From the NCBI RefSeq assembly GCF_963583255.1, contig NC_084812.1, forward strand, positions 24,552,959 through 24,616,958: a stretch of 64,000 bases of DNA, read 5' to 3'. The position numbers were made by a program, and so were the translations under genes. The notes beneath the pieces are model-generated. The model was not told where the DNA came from and searched no databases. It saw only the letters and a list, made by a program, of their open reading frames with translations. This DNA is from Pyrus communis. Taxonomy: Eukaryota > Streptophyta > Magnoliopsida > Rosales > Rosaceae. Position 1 is the stretch's first letter. Every line of letters begins with the position of its first letter. This document shows, in pieces, positions 32,844 to 45,234 of the stretch.

Positions 32844-33839
32844 CCTATTGTAGAAAAATATTTTTTCAATTACAATAAAAAGAAATATAATTTCAAAATG
32901 AAAAAAAAAAAAAAAAAATTAAACAAACACACCATGTCATCCGCCTTGTCCTTGACTTGACCTCCAACTCTAGCCACAAACGCTTGTAACTCAACAAACA
33001 TGTCTCTAGATCCATCTCGACCTTATCTAGCTATCATTATAGCCCAAGAAAATTAACCTCGACCACCTCGCCCTTGATTGTTAATTGAGTAATAGACCGC
33101 AATTTAGAGAGTCATATATTACCCTTTCTCTTTATTTAAATATAAATTTACATAAAAATGCAAATAAATAAGAATTAACACATATAGTAGAGTAAACTTT
33201 CAACCTGAAAAATTATTAAGATTGTGACATAGAAAAGAAGGGGGGTGTTTGAAGAAAATTGGGAGATGAAAGAACGATGGGGAAGAGGTTAGGAAGTTGG
33301 GAGGAGGTCAAGGAGTTGGAAGGAGGTTGAGGAGTTGGATGAAGTGTTCTTAATTGGCTTACAGAGATAAAAACAAGAACAAAATTGGCCAAATTAAAAA
33401 CACATAGACTAAATTGCCCAAGTGGCTATAACATTGAGGCTATTTTGACATTTAAGCCTTTTTTTTATTGTAAGCATTTAAGTTATCTCCAACTAAATGA
33501 GGGTCAAATGGCTCTCTTTAGCCCTATAGCCCTCCAAGAAATTAATATTTTAATGAACAATGGCATGCCATATTTCTTACCATCTCCAACCGAGGGGGCC
33601 AAAGGGCCATAGGCTAAACATAGTCCTGTGACAAAAAATCATCTCCAACCGAGGAAGCCAAAGGGCCATAGGCCAAACATAATTTATTATTTTAATTGAA
33701 TTAATATGGTTGCTTAAATTAAACTACCTTGATAATTTTTCGAGATGTAATCTCAATAATTTTTCAGATAGGATTTTAAGTGACACGTGTCGCTAAAGTG
33801 AGTAATTCTCCAGATTTCTTGTCGATATGGAATCTCAAT
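32844..33839. other. AT-rich intergenic DNA with a MITE-like ATCTCCAACC repeat
   Basis: No gene. ATCTCCAACCGAGG, then GCCAAAGGGCCATAGG, occurs twice at about 33583-33620 and 33641-33680, and a related TATCTCCAACTAAATGAGG lies at 33483. This looks like an old MITE cluster. The 75-codon frame at 33385-33612 is not supported. Confidence 0.45.
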
Positions 33840-34665
33840 TGTAAAACCCCTCCCCAAATTCTTTGTAAATATTGGTGAAATGACAATTTTACCCCTGAAA
33901 TCCTACCCTATCCGGATCCATTTTCAGAGTTCTCTCATCTCTAACTCATCCCTATCTCTCTCTCACACTCTCTCGGACTTTCTCCCTCTTCTTTTCCCGG
34001 CGACACCCAACCACCCAATGACCGCACCACCACCACCACCCTCGTGAGGACCTTTCCTCCCTCTCCATCGTCTCTGTGAAGCTTCGGGGCACCCAGAGGA
34101 CACCCAACCGAGGTTCGGCGAGCCCGCGAGTCTAGAGCAAAGATTTGGCCACCATTCGATGTTATCAAGGTACGAAATCCCTTCCCTTCGTCCGTACCTT
34201 CTTTTTGGTAGTTAAATCGTAGGGCTTAATGGTCAAACGACGACGACCGAAGCTCGGGAGGCTCCAGCCTTTTTCCCCGGCGAGAAACAAGCCAACTAAA
34301 TCCAACCCATGGAGCCCAAACCCTTCGAAAGTCCAAAACCAAAACCCTTGTTAGTTTAGTCCTTTGGGTGGTATAGGACTCGGGCCTTAGGCCCGTTAAC
34401 CCCAAATCCAAACCCATTTAGTTTTTATTTATTTTATTTTTAAAAACCCAAAGGCACTTGGGTTGGGCTCTCAATCATGGTACTATTTATTTTACCCTTT
34501 ATTTTGTCTTTATCGTTAAAACTCAAAGTTTTCAAACCCTTTTCATTTGTTTTCCTAAAATTATATACACTGATACGATTTAGAAATTAGAATTTCATGG
34601 TGTAATGTCCGGGGTGAAGTGTAGTTAGTTCAACAAAATTAATAGAAAATTAACGTTTCAACATA
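33840..34665. mobile_element. Partial gypsy-type LTR
   Basis: Begins TGTAAAACCCCTCCCCAAATTC near 33841 and continues with a CCTACCCTATCCGGATCC zone, a CTCTCTCTCACACTCTC leader-like stretch, and GGCCTTAGGCCCGTTAACCC, in the style of large plant LTRs. The right end is cut near the LINE-like poly-T at 34677. Open frames here are unsupported. Confidence 0.4.
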
Positions 34666-34676
34666 TATACACGTAG

Positions 34677-34860
34677 TTTTTTTTTTTTTTTTTTTTGATG
34701 AAAAGAAAAGTTACAAGGAAAAGGTTACGAGGGCAAAAAGAACTAGCAAAGTCCCACAAATTAGAAGAAGAATGTCTAATAGAAGTCAAGGCATCAACAA
34801 TAAAATTAGCTTTCTGAAAATGTGACGAAACGAAATACACTGAAATCTGCACACCAACTT
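34677..34860 (-). mobile_element. LINE 3' end fragment with poly-A
   Basis: A 20-base T run (34677-34696), i.e. a poly-A tail on the minus strand, is preceded on that strand by coding remains: VYFVSSHFQKANFIVDALTS and SSSNLWDFASSFCP. This matches the end of the RNase H-like domain of plant LINEs (…EGN..AD.LA..., then W-D-S-P-P-x-F). Heavily 5'-truncated, as is usual for LINEs. Confidence 0.6.
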
Positions 34861-36840
34861 CTTTTTAATTGCAAGTAATTTAAGTTTTATGAGGCCTCAA
34901 ATGCACCAAAATATCCAACGAATAACTTGAATGCAATCGAACACCACATCAGTAGTATCCCATATCTATCATGCATCGTTTTGTGTTTTATCCTTCTTAT
35001 CCAGCATTGTGTAATTGAGTTAGATAACATCACCTTCGCATCCCAGATTTCCAATCACAAGTAACCTTGACATCCCTTTACATGTGAGTCTTCGTGCCGC
35101 CGCAAGGCAGAGTACCTAGACGGTATGGCGTAGCGAATGTGCTAATAGCAGCCAATTGGTGAAAAGTCTGGATATCTCAAAAGAGGCACTTCATGATTTC
35201 TGCACGCTTATTTTCTTGTGAACTCATGGTAGTAAATGGGAGAAAATGGGTGAGAAAAACTCTGATTAGAGGGACTAGAAAGCCACTGGGTTTAGAGATT
35301 ATACAGACAGTGAAAACAAACCTTTCTCATTTCTTCTTCCTCAAAAGGTTGTCTCCAACCACCTCACATCAAACCTTATCAATCCAAACCTTCAAATATT
35401 TAATTTCAAGATTCTTGTGAAATCTAATCAGTTAATTTCAATTAATCTTTCATCTTTTACAGTTGTCCTTGATGAGTCGATTTTATACTATATATTATTT
35501 CCTATTCTAGGTATGTTTTAGTGAGTTTTGATGTTTTGTTATTTATTTTTAATGTAGGACATGCGAAATTATTCTGAGCATAAAGTAATCAAACGGTGGA
35601 ATTTTTTAGTGATTTTAATTGGAGCAGTTCATGAATCTGTCAAGAATGTTGTATCAAAATTTCATAATTTTATCTTGAAGCGTCTGATCGTGGCGAATTA
35701 ATTTATGCCTAGCGCTAGTTTTTTAGAAAACTTTTTTGATGAGGGTTTTAATTTGGAGTAGTATAAATATGACTTTTTAGCCATTAGGGTTCTCGACGCA
35801 ACATTGAGAAAACTTAGCAAAGCTTTGGAGAATTTCATATTTTTACCTACAAGGTGTTTTCAATTCCTTTTCTAGTTAATGATATTTTCTTTGATTTTTA
35901 TTATGAGTATGCGTAACTAATTCCTTTTGCTAAGGTTACGCCATGAGCCTTAACATGAATATGTAATTTTATTAATTTGCTTATCAATGGATGCATGCTT
36001 GCTTTGAATTATTAATCACCGCGATTAAAACTATTTATATATTTTAATGATTGATTACCATTACGATATTTAGATAAGTAATTTGATACAATTTTTGGTG
36101 GCACATCACCCTGAAATTGAGGAGGGCTTCTTGTGATTAGTAATTGTAAGTTCCCTTTAAGGCGAACATCATGCCCTTAAGGGTTGCATGGTTTTTCAAA
36201 GGATTTTCACCAAACTTAATGAGTTGTGCGTATTTATATTTAATTTGAACATCACAGATGGATTGCATGTTAGATATATGTTTTCACTTAAACATCACGA
36301 GGAAAATATGCATTAAGAAAACATAACATTCAAAGCATGTATGTGAAAATTTATAAGTAATTGATAAAATTGCATAGGATTATTAACAGTGACTGCTAAA
36401 CCCTAGTATTTCCCTTAATTGATTTTAATTTAAAAACGTTTCTCTTCTTGTTGCCATTATTTCCAAACTTCTAAATTTCTTTTATTGTTATTGTTAATTT
36501 AATCTTTTCAAATTCAAAAATCTCAAAACTTTGATAAAAATCGGTTTGAATAATTAATTAAAAGTTAATTTAATTACAAATTAGTCAAACAATCTTTGAG
36601 AACAACGACCTTACATAAGCAATTATACTACAATTACCTTGCATTCTTACAAATATTTTAAGTGATTTTAACCCTACTTGTGCAAGTACTAAAAATCATA
36701 TTAATGCTATCTCCCACTTCCTTGGCCCACATGATCTCTGCCTTCTGCCTCCACAATATCTATTTAACAAAGACATGGGATATCCAGCAAGGCACTAATT
36801 CAGAACATTAACAACACGCAAACAACTGATTTGATTATCT
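34861..36840. other. AT-rich, probably retroelement-derived DNA without a gene
   Basis: 35480-36720 has the look of a non-coding LTR or leader (GAGTCGATTTTATACTATATATT, TTAGGGTTCTCGACGCAACATTGAG, repeated GCATCACC/ACATCACGA phrases near 36170-36300), but I could not find paired ends. No recognised protein. Confidence 0.35.
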
Positions 36841-37112
36841 GCCATGAACTTGCAGCTTAACAAAAAGGGGTAAAATCTCATTACGTTTAGGGTACCATCA
36901 CAAAACAGTAATAACAAGGATGTGTGATGGACGTGCATCCTTACGTTTAGGGTACCATCTCATTACGTTTATGGCTACTAAATTGTTCACTCCTCGGCAA
37001 AATTTCAGTTAGTAAATCAGAACACAACAGACCTCGAACAGTAATGGTAAAGTTTGTACCAGCACCATACCCATGCTCCCCATATTTATGCAGAAATAAG
37101 CCACGGGCTACT
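36841..37112 (-). other. Probable 3' untranslated region of CITRX
   Basis: Directly downstream of the CITRX stop codon on the minus strand. It contains a duplicated TTACGTTTAGGGTACCATC at 36881-36899 and 36941-36959. The transcript end is not identifiable by eye. Confidence 0.4.
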
Positions 37113-40098
37113 TCACATTTCGTTATCAATGATATCCCGCATCATCTGTAATGGGATGAGCCCTTCAGTACGTATGGCATCTTTACTTGAATCTGGACTT
37201 ATAAATAACAATGTCGGCAATCCTCGTACCTGATCCAACGAGTTCAGTAAGTATTCGTTTGCCAATTATTTTTCCACTACGTTCAAACATCACTTAAAAC
37301 TCCAAAACAATAGCGAAACAAATATACATAGATCTTCAAGCAGAGATATAAGAAAAATCCACCCAGCTTATCCACAATATTTATCATCGACACTAGAGAA
37401 AAATCTCGTATAATGTAGAACTATTTTTCTATGAACACATCCAGGTACAAACACATAAATCTGTAAGGCTCATAAGGGTTTCAGACTTCAGAGCACCAAA
37501 GAAGATGAGAGAATAGAGAGAGTAAAACTATAGAGCAAAGTTAAACAAGAAGGCAATTACCTGCATGTCCCGTGCAAATTCGTACTCATCATCCGTGTCA
37601 ACCTTTACAATTCTTACATTGCTCTCGTACTCCACAGCAAGCTGTTGTGAAAATTGAAAGTTTTTAACATTACTCATATGTTTGCAAACATTAGAAATCA
37701 GTACCAGTCAGGTACTTTTATTATGTATACTTGCTGTATGAAACTTTTACGATCCACATCAAAAATGCAACTTAGGTGAACACAAGATCTTAGAGAAAAT
37801 AAAATTAACAAATTTAGATCCAAAATGGATTACTCTACATCAACCAAAAATGTTTGAATCGCAAATCAAAAGGTCCACAAAATAAAAAAGCGACTTCAGT
37901 TCTGAAAGCATTTTGGTTTCCAATGGCTGATTATATAAAACAACAGATTAGGTCCATGATAATTAAATGGCATTGACACTTTACCGTGTTTGTATTCCAA
38001 AAGCAAATAAATGTGAGAATCATAGGAAGTAGTGATTAAATTGTTAGCTGGTAGGGGGAAGGAGAGAGGAATCAGTGAAATTTGAACCCGTGCATAAGCC
38101 TGATGAAAGCTACATTCAATTTCAAAAGAATTATGCGCATATGAATATTCTTATTTGGCTTTGTTCAGATACTGAGATGGATAATCATAGTTTCCTTTGG
38201 CTATCTGCTAGAAGTTTGACTCATCAGCCCATCGTCTATAGCTCATAAGATCAGTTATTTTCTCTCACGAGTTCAAGAATGAAGTGAACTACAAAGACAG
38301 CATCACTGCATACAGTATTTAGTTACCTGGATTTCCAAATCTTATAAAAAAATAACTGAAATATTGGGCTTACTATATGAAACTGTTCAAAATTATGTAT
38401 ATTCATTTAGTTATCCATTTTACTCTTGGCTTGCATAGATTTGAACCTGAGATTCAATAAGGACACACGCTTACTAAATTTTTGGTGAAATAAGTGTCAT
38501 GCTTAAATTCCGCATTGCAGGATTCACATAACATGTGATGAAATAAAGCTAATGCCTCTAGTTCATTTCCTGAAATGTCATAGACAATACTTAAGAGAAA
38601 AAGAGAACCAAGTTATTCTTTCTATTTGAATGACATCTCTTATCAAGTAAATATGTTCTTCAACTGTGAACACAACAACATCAGAAATACTCCAATCCTT
38701 TGTCAACTTCACAACATGTGGTACAGTAAATTAAAATCTTAAGGTAGCAATCATGGTGCATAGACTTCACTATGAACAAACAGTTTGTATGATAAAAACC
38801 ACAAGAAGACTGCCTCCTTTGTTGAAACTGCTATCTAGGAAATATACTTGTACTTCACACTTATGCATCGCAAACGTAGCATTCAACAGGAAAAGAAGCT
38901 AACAACACTAGAATAAAACTATAGATCCCATCCAATAACCATCAAAAGCACATTCCTTTGAAGATATTGTCATCCAATTAAACATGTAGGACAATGGAAT
39001 TTTCTCCATTTACCACCTAATTAAAGAAGTGTACTTCTAAAGTTAAATTCATACGATCAAATATCAAACAGCTATGAGGTTTTACAAAACAGTGGGTACT
39101 TTTATTATATTTCATGCTAGATAAAGATGCAGATATGTATGCAGAGTAGACATGCATATTTCGTGTAAAATGGTTTCAATCACCACAACACGCATATAAG
39201 ATTAGATAGGAAGGTCTAGAAAGCTTCATATTTCAGTTGCGTGAACTCTAATTTCTCCAACAAACAGTTTGAATCCATATCAAAGTAGTAATATTACGAC
39301 ATATAAACCATTAAAGCTTTAAACAAAAACCCCAGATATGAATAGAAAGCAGCATAACTAACACTGGTATGCATATGATAGAGCATACCATTTCAAGTTC
39401 TTGAGCCATCAATATACAGGGTCCACACCATGTTGCAAAAAAATCAACAATAATGGGTACATTTCTGTCTCCTTTTACCAGTTCCTGAACCTCCTCCGCC
39501 GACACCTTCTTCTGCCCTCTCAAACAAAATTTAAATAAGCTCAAATTAATAATTCATGAGGTAACAAAAAGGAAAATACAAATGAAACTCCAAATCCCAA
39601 GTTGGTTTCCAAACAAAGCCAAATGAAAAGAAAATTTACATGCCTTCCCATTTCCCAAACAGAAGTAAAGTTAAATGTCCTAATTCTTCACTTTACTGCA
39701 TTTTTCATACCTAACAGATAAATAATTTGGAAACGCAAACCAACCCATCAAACCATTACCACTTTTAAGGAGGAAAAACTCATGAATTAAAGAAAATATG
39801 ACCAAGTTGTAATGGGTAATTAAAATGCTAAATTAAATAAGAATTTGCAGGAAGAACTTACCACAAGATAATCTTCTCTAACATGTTTACCACGAGGGGG
39901 TCTGCAAAGCAACTTTCTTTTCACTGTTAAGGGAGAAAAGAGTGAGTCTTGTTGGTGGGTTCTAATGGAGGAGAGAGAAAGAGGGAGGGAAGGCGGTGGG
40001 GGATGAAATGGTATGGCCATGGGAGAGTGGCTGTGGGTTTTGAAGCTAACGCCATGGCTGTGGATAGGAGGTGTTGTTTGTGTTTGGAAGAGAGCCAT
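37113..40098 (-). CDS. CITRX: Thioredoxin-like protein CITRX (TRX z), chloroplast; four exons
   Basis: Exons on the minus strand: 40098-39862, 39511-39389, 37641-37561, 37229-37113. All introns are GT-AG and all are in phase 0, giving 185 residues. Residues 1 to about 65 are a Ser/Pro/His-rich chloroplast transit peptide. The thioredoxin fold follows, with active site WCGPC at 107-111 and the cis-proline in RGLPTL (P152). Signature segments CRPPRGKHVREDYLV, ELVKGDR, VKVDTDDEYEFARDMQ and IRTEGLIPLQMM are those of CITRX. CITRX/TRX z is a plastid thioredoxin bound to the plastid-encoded RNA polymerase with the fructokinase-like proteins, needed for chloroplast gene expression; the tomato protein was named for binding Cf-9. 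Length matches the family (about 175-185). No breaks seen. Confidence 0.96.
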
Positions 40099-40171
40099 CT
40101 TTCTACAGAGCTCAAAGAGTAATCCTTTCTACACTATTTGAACTCCAGTGGACAAACAAAAAACTGTTGTG

Positions 40172-40182
40172 TTTTAAATACG
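40172..40182 (-). promoter_or_regulatory. TATA-like element upstream of CITRX
   Basis: On the minus strand CCGTATTTAAAACAC lies about 75-85 bases before the start codon, with a short pyrimidine/purine-mixed leader between. Position is suitable for a TATA box with a short leader; inferred. Confidence 0.35.
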
Positions 40183-40269
40183 GTTACTGGGCTGACTTGG
40201 GTTGGAGTTGCTGGAGGACTATGAAGTTAACCAAGCCCATGCAAAAAAAAGTAGTAGCCACCTATAATC

Positions 40270-40768
40270 AAAGTTCTAATATACGTTAGGAGCTAGTCGG
40301 GCGGTGAGTTAAGGCTTAGTAACTAGGCGGCTAGACAGGGTCTAGGCGGACGCCTAGGCGAACTTGGCGGATTTAATTAAATCTATTATATGTCGTGTAA
40401 ATAAGTGTCTATTTATACTTAAAATATATATAATTTTATCATAAACTACAAAATAGAATGATATATATATATATATATATATATATTATGAGCTATTGGA
40501 CCATAATGAAAATATGGGAAACAAATATAAAATGTGTGTTCACTTAAGTATTCAACAAGTCTCTTATAATTTATTGAAAAAAATAAAATGCAAAATGAAA
40601 GTTATCTATTTTCTGTCTAAATGAGTCACAACCTAGGCAGGCTAGGCGGGTGACTCAGTAGGTTTAGGTGCTCTTTCTTAATTTTCTAACGTCTAGGCAT
40701 TAATCGGGACGGTGACTAGTCGTCACGCCTAGACGATGCTAGACAAGAATTTTTAGAACAGTGCCTAT
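40270..40768. mobile_element. Dispersed GGCG-rich repeat, copy 1
   Basis: Ends rich in CTAGGCGG/CCTAGGCG motifs surround an AT-rich core with TTTAATTAAATCTATTATAT, GTGTTCACTTAAGTATTCAACAAGT and AATAAAATGCAAAATGAAAG; terminal GTTCTAA/TTAGAAC are inverted. A second copy of the same order lies at 44325-44760, so this is a non-autonomous transposon family, probably hAT-like. A TA microsatellite at 40461-40486 is inside it. Confidence 0.65.
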
Positions 40769-41258
40769 AATTCCATCTTAATCCTACTATAATGGAAATA
40801 GTACAAACAAAAAATAAATAATCACCTGCTATTAGATTAAGATCGAATGATGAGTTACTAATATGAGATTTAGGAGAACAAGCATGTATTTACTTCTTCG
40901 ATATGTTTACTTTCCATCAATCTAATTCCTGATTTTTTAAATATTGAATTATCGATTTTAATATTTTTTGTCAATCATAATAAGTTTCATTAACATAAAG
41001 CGCTAAATAGAGGATGACAACTAACCTCAGAGGGTGGATGAGAGGTTGCCAACGACCCCAATCATAAATAGAGGATGATCACTAAACCTCAAAAATATTT
41101 TAACTCTATGTGTGTTAATAAACGCTTCAACAATTATGAATCCAAAATAATAAACAGGAAATTTCCATCATTCTAATTTTCATTCCAAATAAATAAGGGA
41201 GTGATTATCACACACATTTTTTAGCTCCTCGTATATTCTTCTTTATTTGTAGTCATTG
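40769..41258. other. AT-rich spacer, no gene
   Basis: Short direct repeat TAAATAGAGGATGA at 41006 and 41066. Otherwise nothing recognised. Confidence 0.4.
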
Positions 41259-42519
41259 TGTGACAGCCCGTCCCGTATTATTTGTACCATAGGTGTGAAA
41301 AGACTAAAATGCCCTTGGACGTTAATTGGTGTTGTGGGGTGTTGTTTAGTTGTTTCTTTTGGTTGTTGACTCATCTAGGACCACACACTCCCGTGCCTTC
41401 TCTCTCTCTCTCTCTCCTCCCTCTTTCGATTTTTTGCAACGTCCGTACAAGTCGTACGAACAACACCAAACCAACCCATTTCTGTGCAGATCGAGCTCGT
41501 GTTTAGTACCATCACCTTCATCTCGTCATCACGAACTCATATATACCAGTTTTTAGACATGAAACCCTCAAAAACCTAAGAACCAGGGAACTCCGATTTT
41601 GTGCACTGTTCATGTACACGTGATCATGGGGGTTTTAGAAGTTTTTAAGGTCATAGGAAGCTTTAGAATACTCTCACAAAGCTCAGAGAAGCATTTTGGA
41701 AGAAATTGGACGTCAGGAAGGCCAAGAGTGGCGAGTTGCAGGTTTGGCCGGAATTTTGTGGTTTCTTCGACGAGATTCCATGAATTTAAGGGCTTCAAAG
41801 TGGCAAGGTTTTGTTCTACTCGTTGTAAGCTTCATTGTGGTACCAATTTCATGGAATTTGGTTGAGAAATAAAGAAGATATGAAGTTTTGAAAATTTTCC
41901 AGTTTCCTGCGAGAATTAGAGTTGCAGACGGCGGCGCTGATGGCAGTGGACGACGGCAGCCGGCGAGACTCACCGGAGAAGACAAGGGAATATTTCGTTA
42001 AGTTAACGGTATATTCTTAACGGCGTCAGGTTAGTTTTAATGGAATCTGTTAGGGTTTAACGGTATATTCCCTAACGGCGGTTAGGGAATCCGTCAGTTT
42101 TGGCCGCGCGTAGGGCCGTGCCCTCGCCGTCGTGTGGCGGCACGTGGAGCCTCGAAAAATTATTTTAAAAATATGGGGATGTTCGTGAAGTTGAGTAGAT
42201 CACGTTGGTGTATTCACACATCTCATTTGAGCATTGTATGAGAAGTCATTACATACTTTTGGTTATGTGCTTTAAATTGACGTTTTTATAGTTGTTTCGC
42301 ATATAGGTGAGACCTATCCCGAGGACAAGTGCAGTCACTTGAGGCAAGGGGGTTACGACCCTTCCACATATCAGTGAGTGGGCTTTTGGTTTTCCGTATA
42401 TACCTATATACTTATGGTTTTTCCCAGAAAATGAAATGAAATGTTTATATGTTTTAAATGTCATGCATTGCGTTTGCCTATTTATTTATGCATTAGTAGT
42501 TGCATATATTTATGATTGG

Positions 42520-43037
42520 TGTTGATGCACAAAATCGGCGAGGACTTTGGTACAACAGAAAGTGTCAAGTTTGTGACCTTCGCTAGGTTGCTCTTGTCAT
42601 TAGTGTGGATAAGTATGTAAATGAATAGAGACAGAGAAGCAAATAACACAAGATGTACGTGGTTCACCCAAATTGGCTACGTCCACGGAGTAGACGAGTT
42701 CTCATTAGTTGTGAAGGGTTTACACAAATACATAGGTTCAAGCTCTCTTTTTGTGAGTTCTAGTGAATAGTTTAGTACAAATGACATTAGGAATTATTGT
42801 GGGAGAATGATCCCCTTTTATAAAAGAGAGTTTCTAGCTTTGTTCTGACATTGACACGTGTCGTGTTGTGATTGACCTCTGATATCGACACGTGTAGCGT
42901 TGTGATTGGCTTCTGATATCGACATGTGTCGTGTTGTGATTGGCCTCCTGGTTGGAGGAAAAGTCTTGTGGGTCCTTGACGGTATGTTGTTGACCAGTGC
43001 TTAGTAGTTTTGGGATTGTTCAAGTATGGTACAAACA
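42520..43037 (+). mobile_element. Nested solo LTR (518 bp)
   Basis: Starts TGTTGATGCACAAAATCGGC and ends GGTACAAACA, flanked by ATTGG at 42515-42519 and 43038-43042. Copy A lacks this segment at the same place: there TTGGTGTTGCGGGCGCACAGG is uninterrupted, which proves insertion. Contains GTACGTGGTTCACCCAAATTG, a phrase common in Rosaceae-like LTRs, and the G-box repeats at 42845-42955. Confidence 0.88.
42845..42955 (+). repeat. ~39-bp repeat, three units with ACACGTGT-like cores
   Basis: ACATTGACACGTGTCGTGTTG, CGACACGTGTAGCGTTG and CGACATGTGTCGTGTTG precede GTGATTGRC at regular spacing. The CACGTG core is a G-box type site, so these are candidate regulatory repeats of the LTR. Confidence 0.65.
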
Positions 43038-43888
43038 ATTGGTGTTGCGGACGCACAGATAAGTGCCATGTAAGTTTATGGTTTATAATTGTGAATGAGT
43101 GGTTATGTGAGAGGCATAGAGAGCTCATAACCTGCACCCTCAATGTTAGTGCTCCCGCCCAGAGTAAGGCACAGTCCTTCACGTGATGTTCACCTCCCAC
43201 ACCACACGCTCATCTTGGATCCAAGTTAGGTGTACAGTCCTGTCGTACAGACCACTTTAGGTGGTTTTGACTCGTGTGCAGGTATAGTTAGTGAGTTGAG
43301 GATTTGAGCTCTAGATTCAACCGTACATGTCACGTTAGGTGACTCTGGCTCACATGTTACTTGCGTTGATTGACATTACCTGGGTTACTTACATTTTATG
43401 TCGAGGCATTCGACATGGCATATTTCTGAACATGTTTTCGATATATGTGTATATTCTATTTTCTAGGAAACTATACAGGTTTTACGGCGAGGGGTTAGAA
43501 CTTTTGATAATGAAATGATTTTTAAAAGCTTTGTTTTTGCCCACTCACACTTTTTGTTTTGCGCCCCTCCAGGTTCTAGTTTGGTTTGCTCTTTTCATGG
43601 CTTACGAGAAATCCACGGCATATCTGACAAATTATCACAAATGTAGGACCACCTCTGGGTGTGTTTAGTTAGTGTTTGTTCCTCTGGACTGCAATAGGCT
43701 TTCTGTGCTCTAAATATTGTTTTTCACACTTACACTTGCACTTGTACGTTAACTACATTGTTTTGTAGTTTGGTTTTTATTTATTCGTACTTTTATTACT
43801 ATCTTTTGCTTCCGCACTGTGCACATGGCTACGTCACCCTCACGTGACGCCCAGCATGCCTCGACTCCGGTCGGGGTGTGTCACATTG

Positions 43889-44324
43889 AGTTGAATAATA
43901 ACGCATAATCAATTACAAAGATTAAACAGAGTGTGTAAGAAGCTAAAAATAATTTGTGAAATCACTATCTCATAAGTAAACATGTTATATTGTCTCTTCA
44001 TTTATCAACCAAACAAGAAGAATTCAATTGGAAACTCTGTTAACTTTGAAGAGAAATACTAACACTAGGAACTAATTAGTTACTACAGCTACGTTGTTAA
44101 GCCAACTTTCAATTTTTTTTTCTTCTGTTTGTAGTTAATGTTCTTATGGGGATGGAGTTGTTCTACTTATATTAAGATAACACTACCAACTTTCATATTT
44201 CTCACGTCACTCCGAAAGCAATAAAAGAAGGTTTTGCCTACTCCTTCATGAAATTGGACAGGCCAATGCCACATCATTTCAATGATGTTGCGTATGAAAG
44301 ATCCGTTTTACTATGTTGGTTTTA
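43889..44324. other. AT-rich spacer, no gene
   Basis: Nothing recognised. Confidence 0.4.
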
Positions 44325-44760
44325 AAATGTGCTAGTTAGGCGGCCCGTACGGGTTTAGTGCCTAGGCATTTAGGCGTTTAGGAACGAGCTAGGGATTTTT
44401 TTTCAATTTTAATTAAATTTATTATATAATATGTACATAAATATCTACTTATATTTTAAAAAATACATAATTATATTAAAATATATAAATTGCAAAATAG
44501 AATGACAAATAAATTATAAAGTATTAGAAGATATTGAAAACATGAGAAACAAACATATAATGAGTGTTCATCAAAGTATTCATCAAGTTTCTTACAATTT
44601 ATTTATAAAAAAAAAAAAGGCAAATAAAGTTATATATTTTCTATCTAAGTAAGAGTCGCAACTTAGGCGGGTGCCTAGACATATTAATTTTCAAACGCTT
44701 AGGGATTAGTCAAGCGGTTGCCAGCCATTGAGCGTCTAGGCGAGAATTTTTAGAATATTA
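44325..44760. mobile_element. Dispersed GGCG-rich repeat, copy 2
   Basis: Starts GTGCTAGTTAGGCGGCCCG, has the core TTTTAATTAAATTTATTATATA and GAGTGTTCATCAAAGTATTC, and ends GCGTCTAGGCGAGAATTTTTAGAA. Same order as copy 1 at 40270-40768, diverged. Confidence 0.65.
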
Positions 44761-45122
44761 CCCATTTATATTTTGATGTTTATATCACATTTAGCATTCT
44801 ACCCGTCTACTTATGATGTTGGTTGCGGTCAACGAACTTCTTACGGTGGTTTTGGGTTCAAGGCATTGCGCGCTCTATGTCTTTTCAACTAGGGCTAGCC
44901 TTAAGAATTTGGGGGCCTAGGCGAGCTTTTGAAGTGAGGCTCTAAAGTTCTCTGATCCCTGGTTCATTGTCATTGACATGTATAAAAAAAGAATTCGCTA
45001 AATAAATAAAAAAAATTCTATTTCCACATCAAATATCATTAAAAATTAATATCAAAAGAAGATAAATATACAAACACTACTTAAACATTACATATTTCAT
45101 GTTTTTAGACGCAAATGTACTA
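44761..45122. other. Spacer without a gene
   Basis: A 44890-44960 stretch (GGGGGCCTAGGCGAGCTTTTG) resembles the dispersed repeat family. No coding sign. Confidence 0.4.
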
Positions 45123-45234
45123 AGGGCTCGTTTGAATGTGCTTTTAAAATGACTGAAAGTACTTTTAGAGAAAATGTTTTTGGAAGCACTTTAAGTGATT
45201 TCAGTCATTTTAAAAGCACATCCAAACGAACTCT
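45123..45234. mobile_element. MITE, near-perfect inverted repeat of ~112 bp
   Basis: AGGGCTCGTTTGAATGTGCTT and the rest of the left arm match the reverse complement of the right end (GCACATCCAAACGAACTCT), with TTTTAAAATGACTGAAA in both arms. The inverted terminal sequence resembles hAT-type MITEs. Confidence 0.8.

Larger units (their letters stand above)
41259..43883 (+). mobile_element. Solo-LTR-like element, copy B (2625 bp, with a nested insertion)
   Basis: Starts TGTGACAGCCCGTCCCGT and ends GGTCGGGGTGTGTCA, flanked by a perfect 5-bp duplication CATTG at 41254-41258 and 43884-43888. Same family as copy A (4684-6914), opposite orientation. Shared segments include GACCTATCCCGAGGAC, GCCGTTAACGGCGTCAGG-type segments, the stretch beginning TGAGCATTGTATGAGAAGTC, CTTACGAGAAATCC, and the hairpin module near 43228-43275. 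It has no coding domains. A second solo LTR (42520-43037) is inserted inside. Open frames of 62-137 codons here are not supported. Confidence 0.85.

Noticed and set aside
33385..33612. 75-codon plus-strand frame
   Set aside because: Lies over MITE-like ATCTCCAACC repeats with no recognisable domain.
39512..39544. Frame extending upstream of CITRX exon 2 with its own ATG
   Set aside because: The AG acceptor at 39512-39513 and the exact match of KKVSAEEVQE to the family after it show this ATG is intronic.
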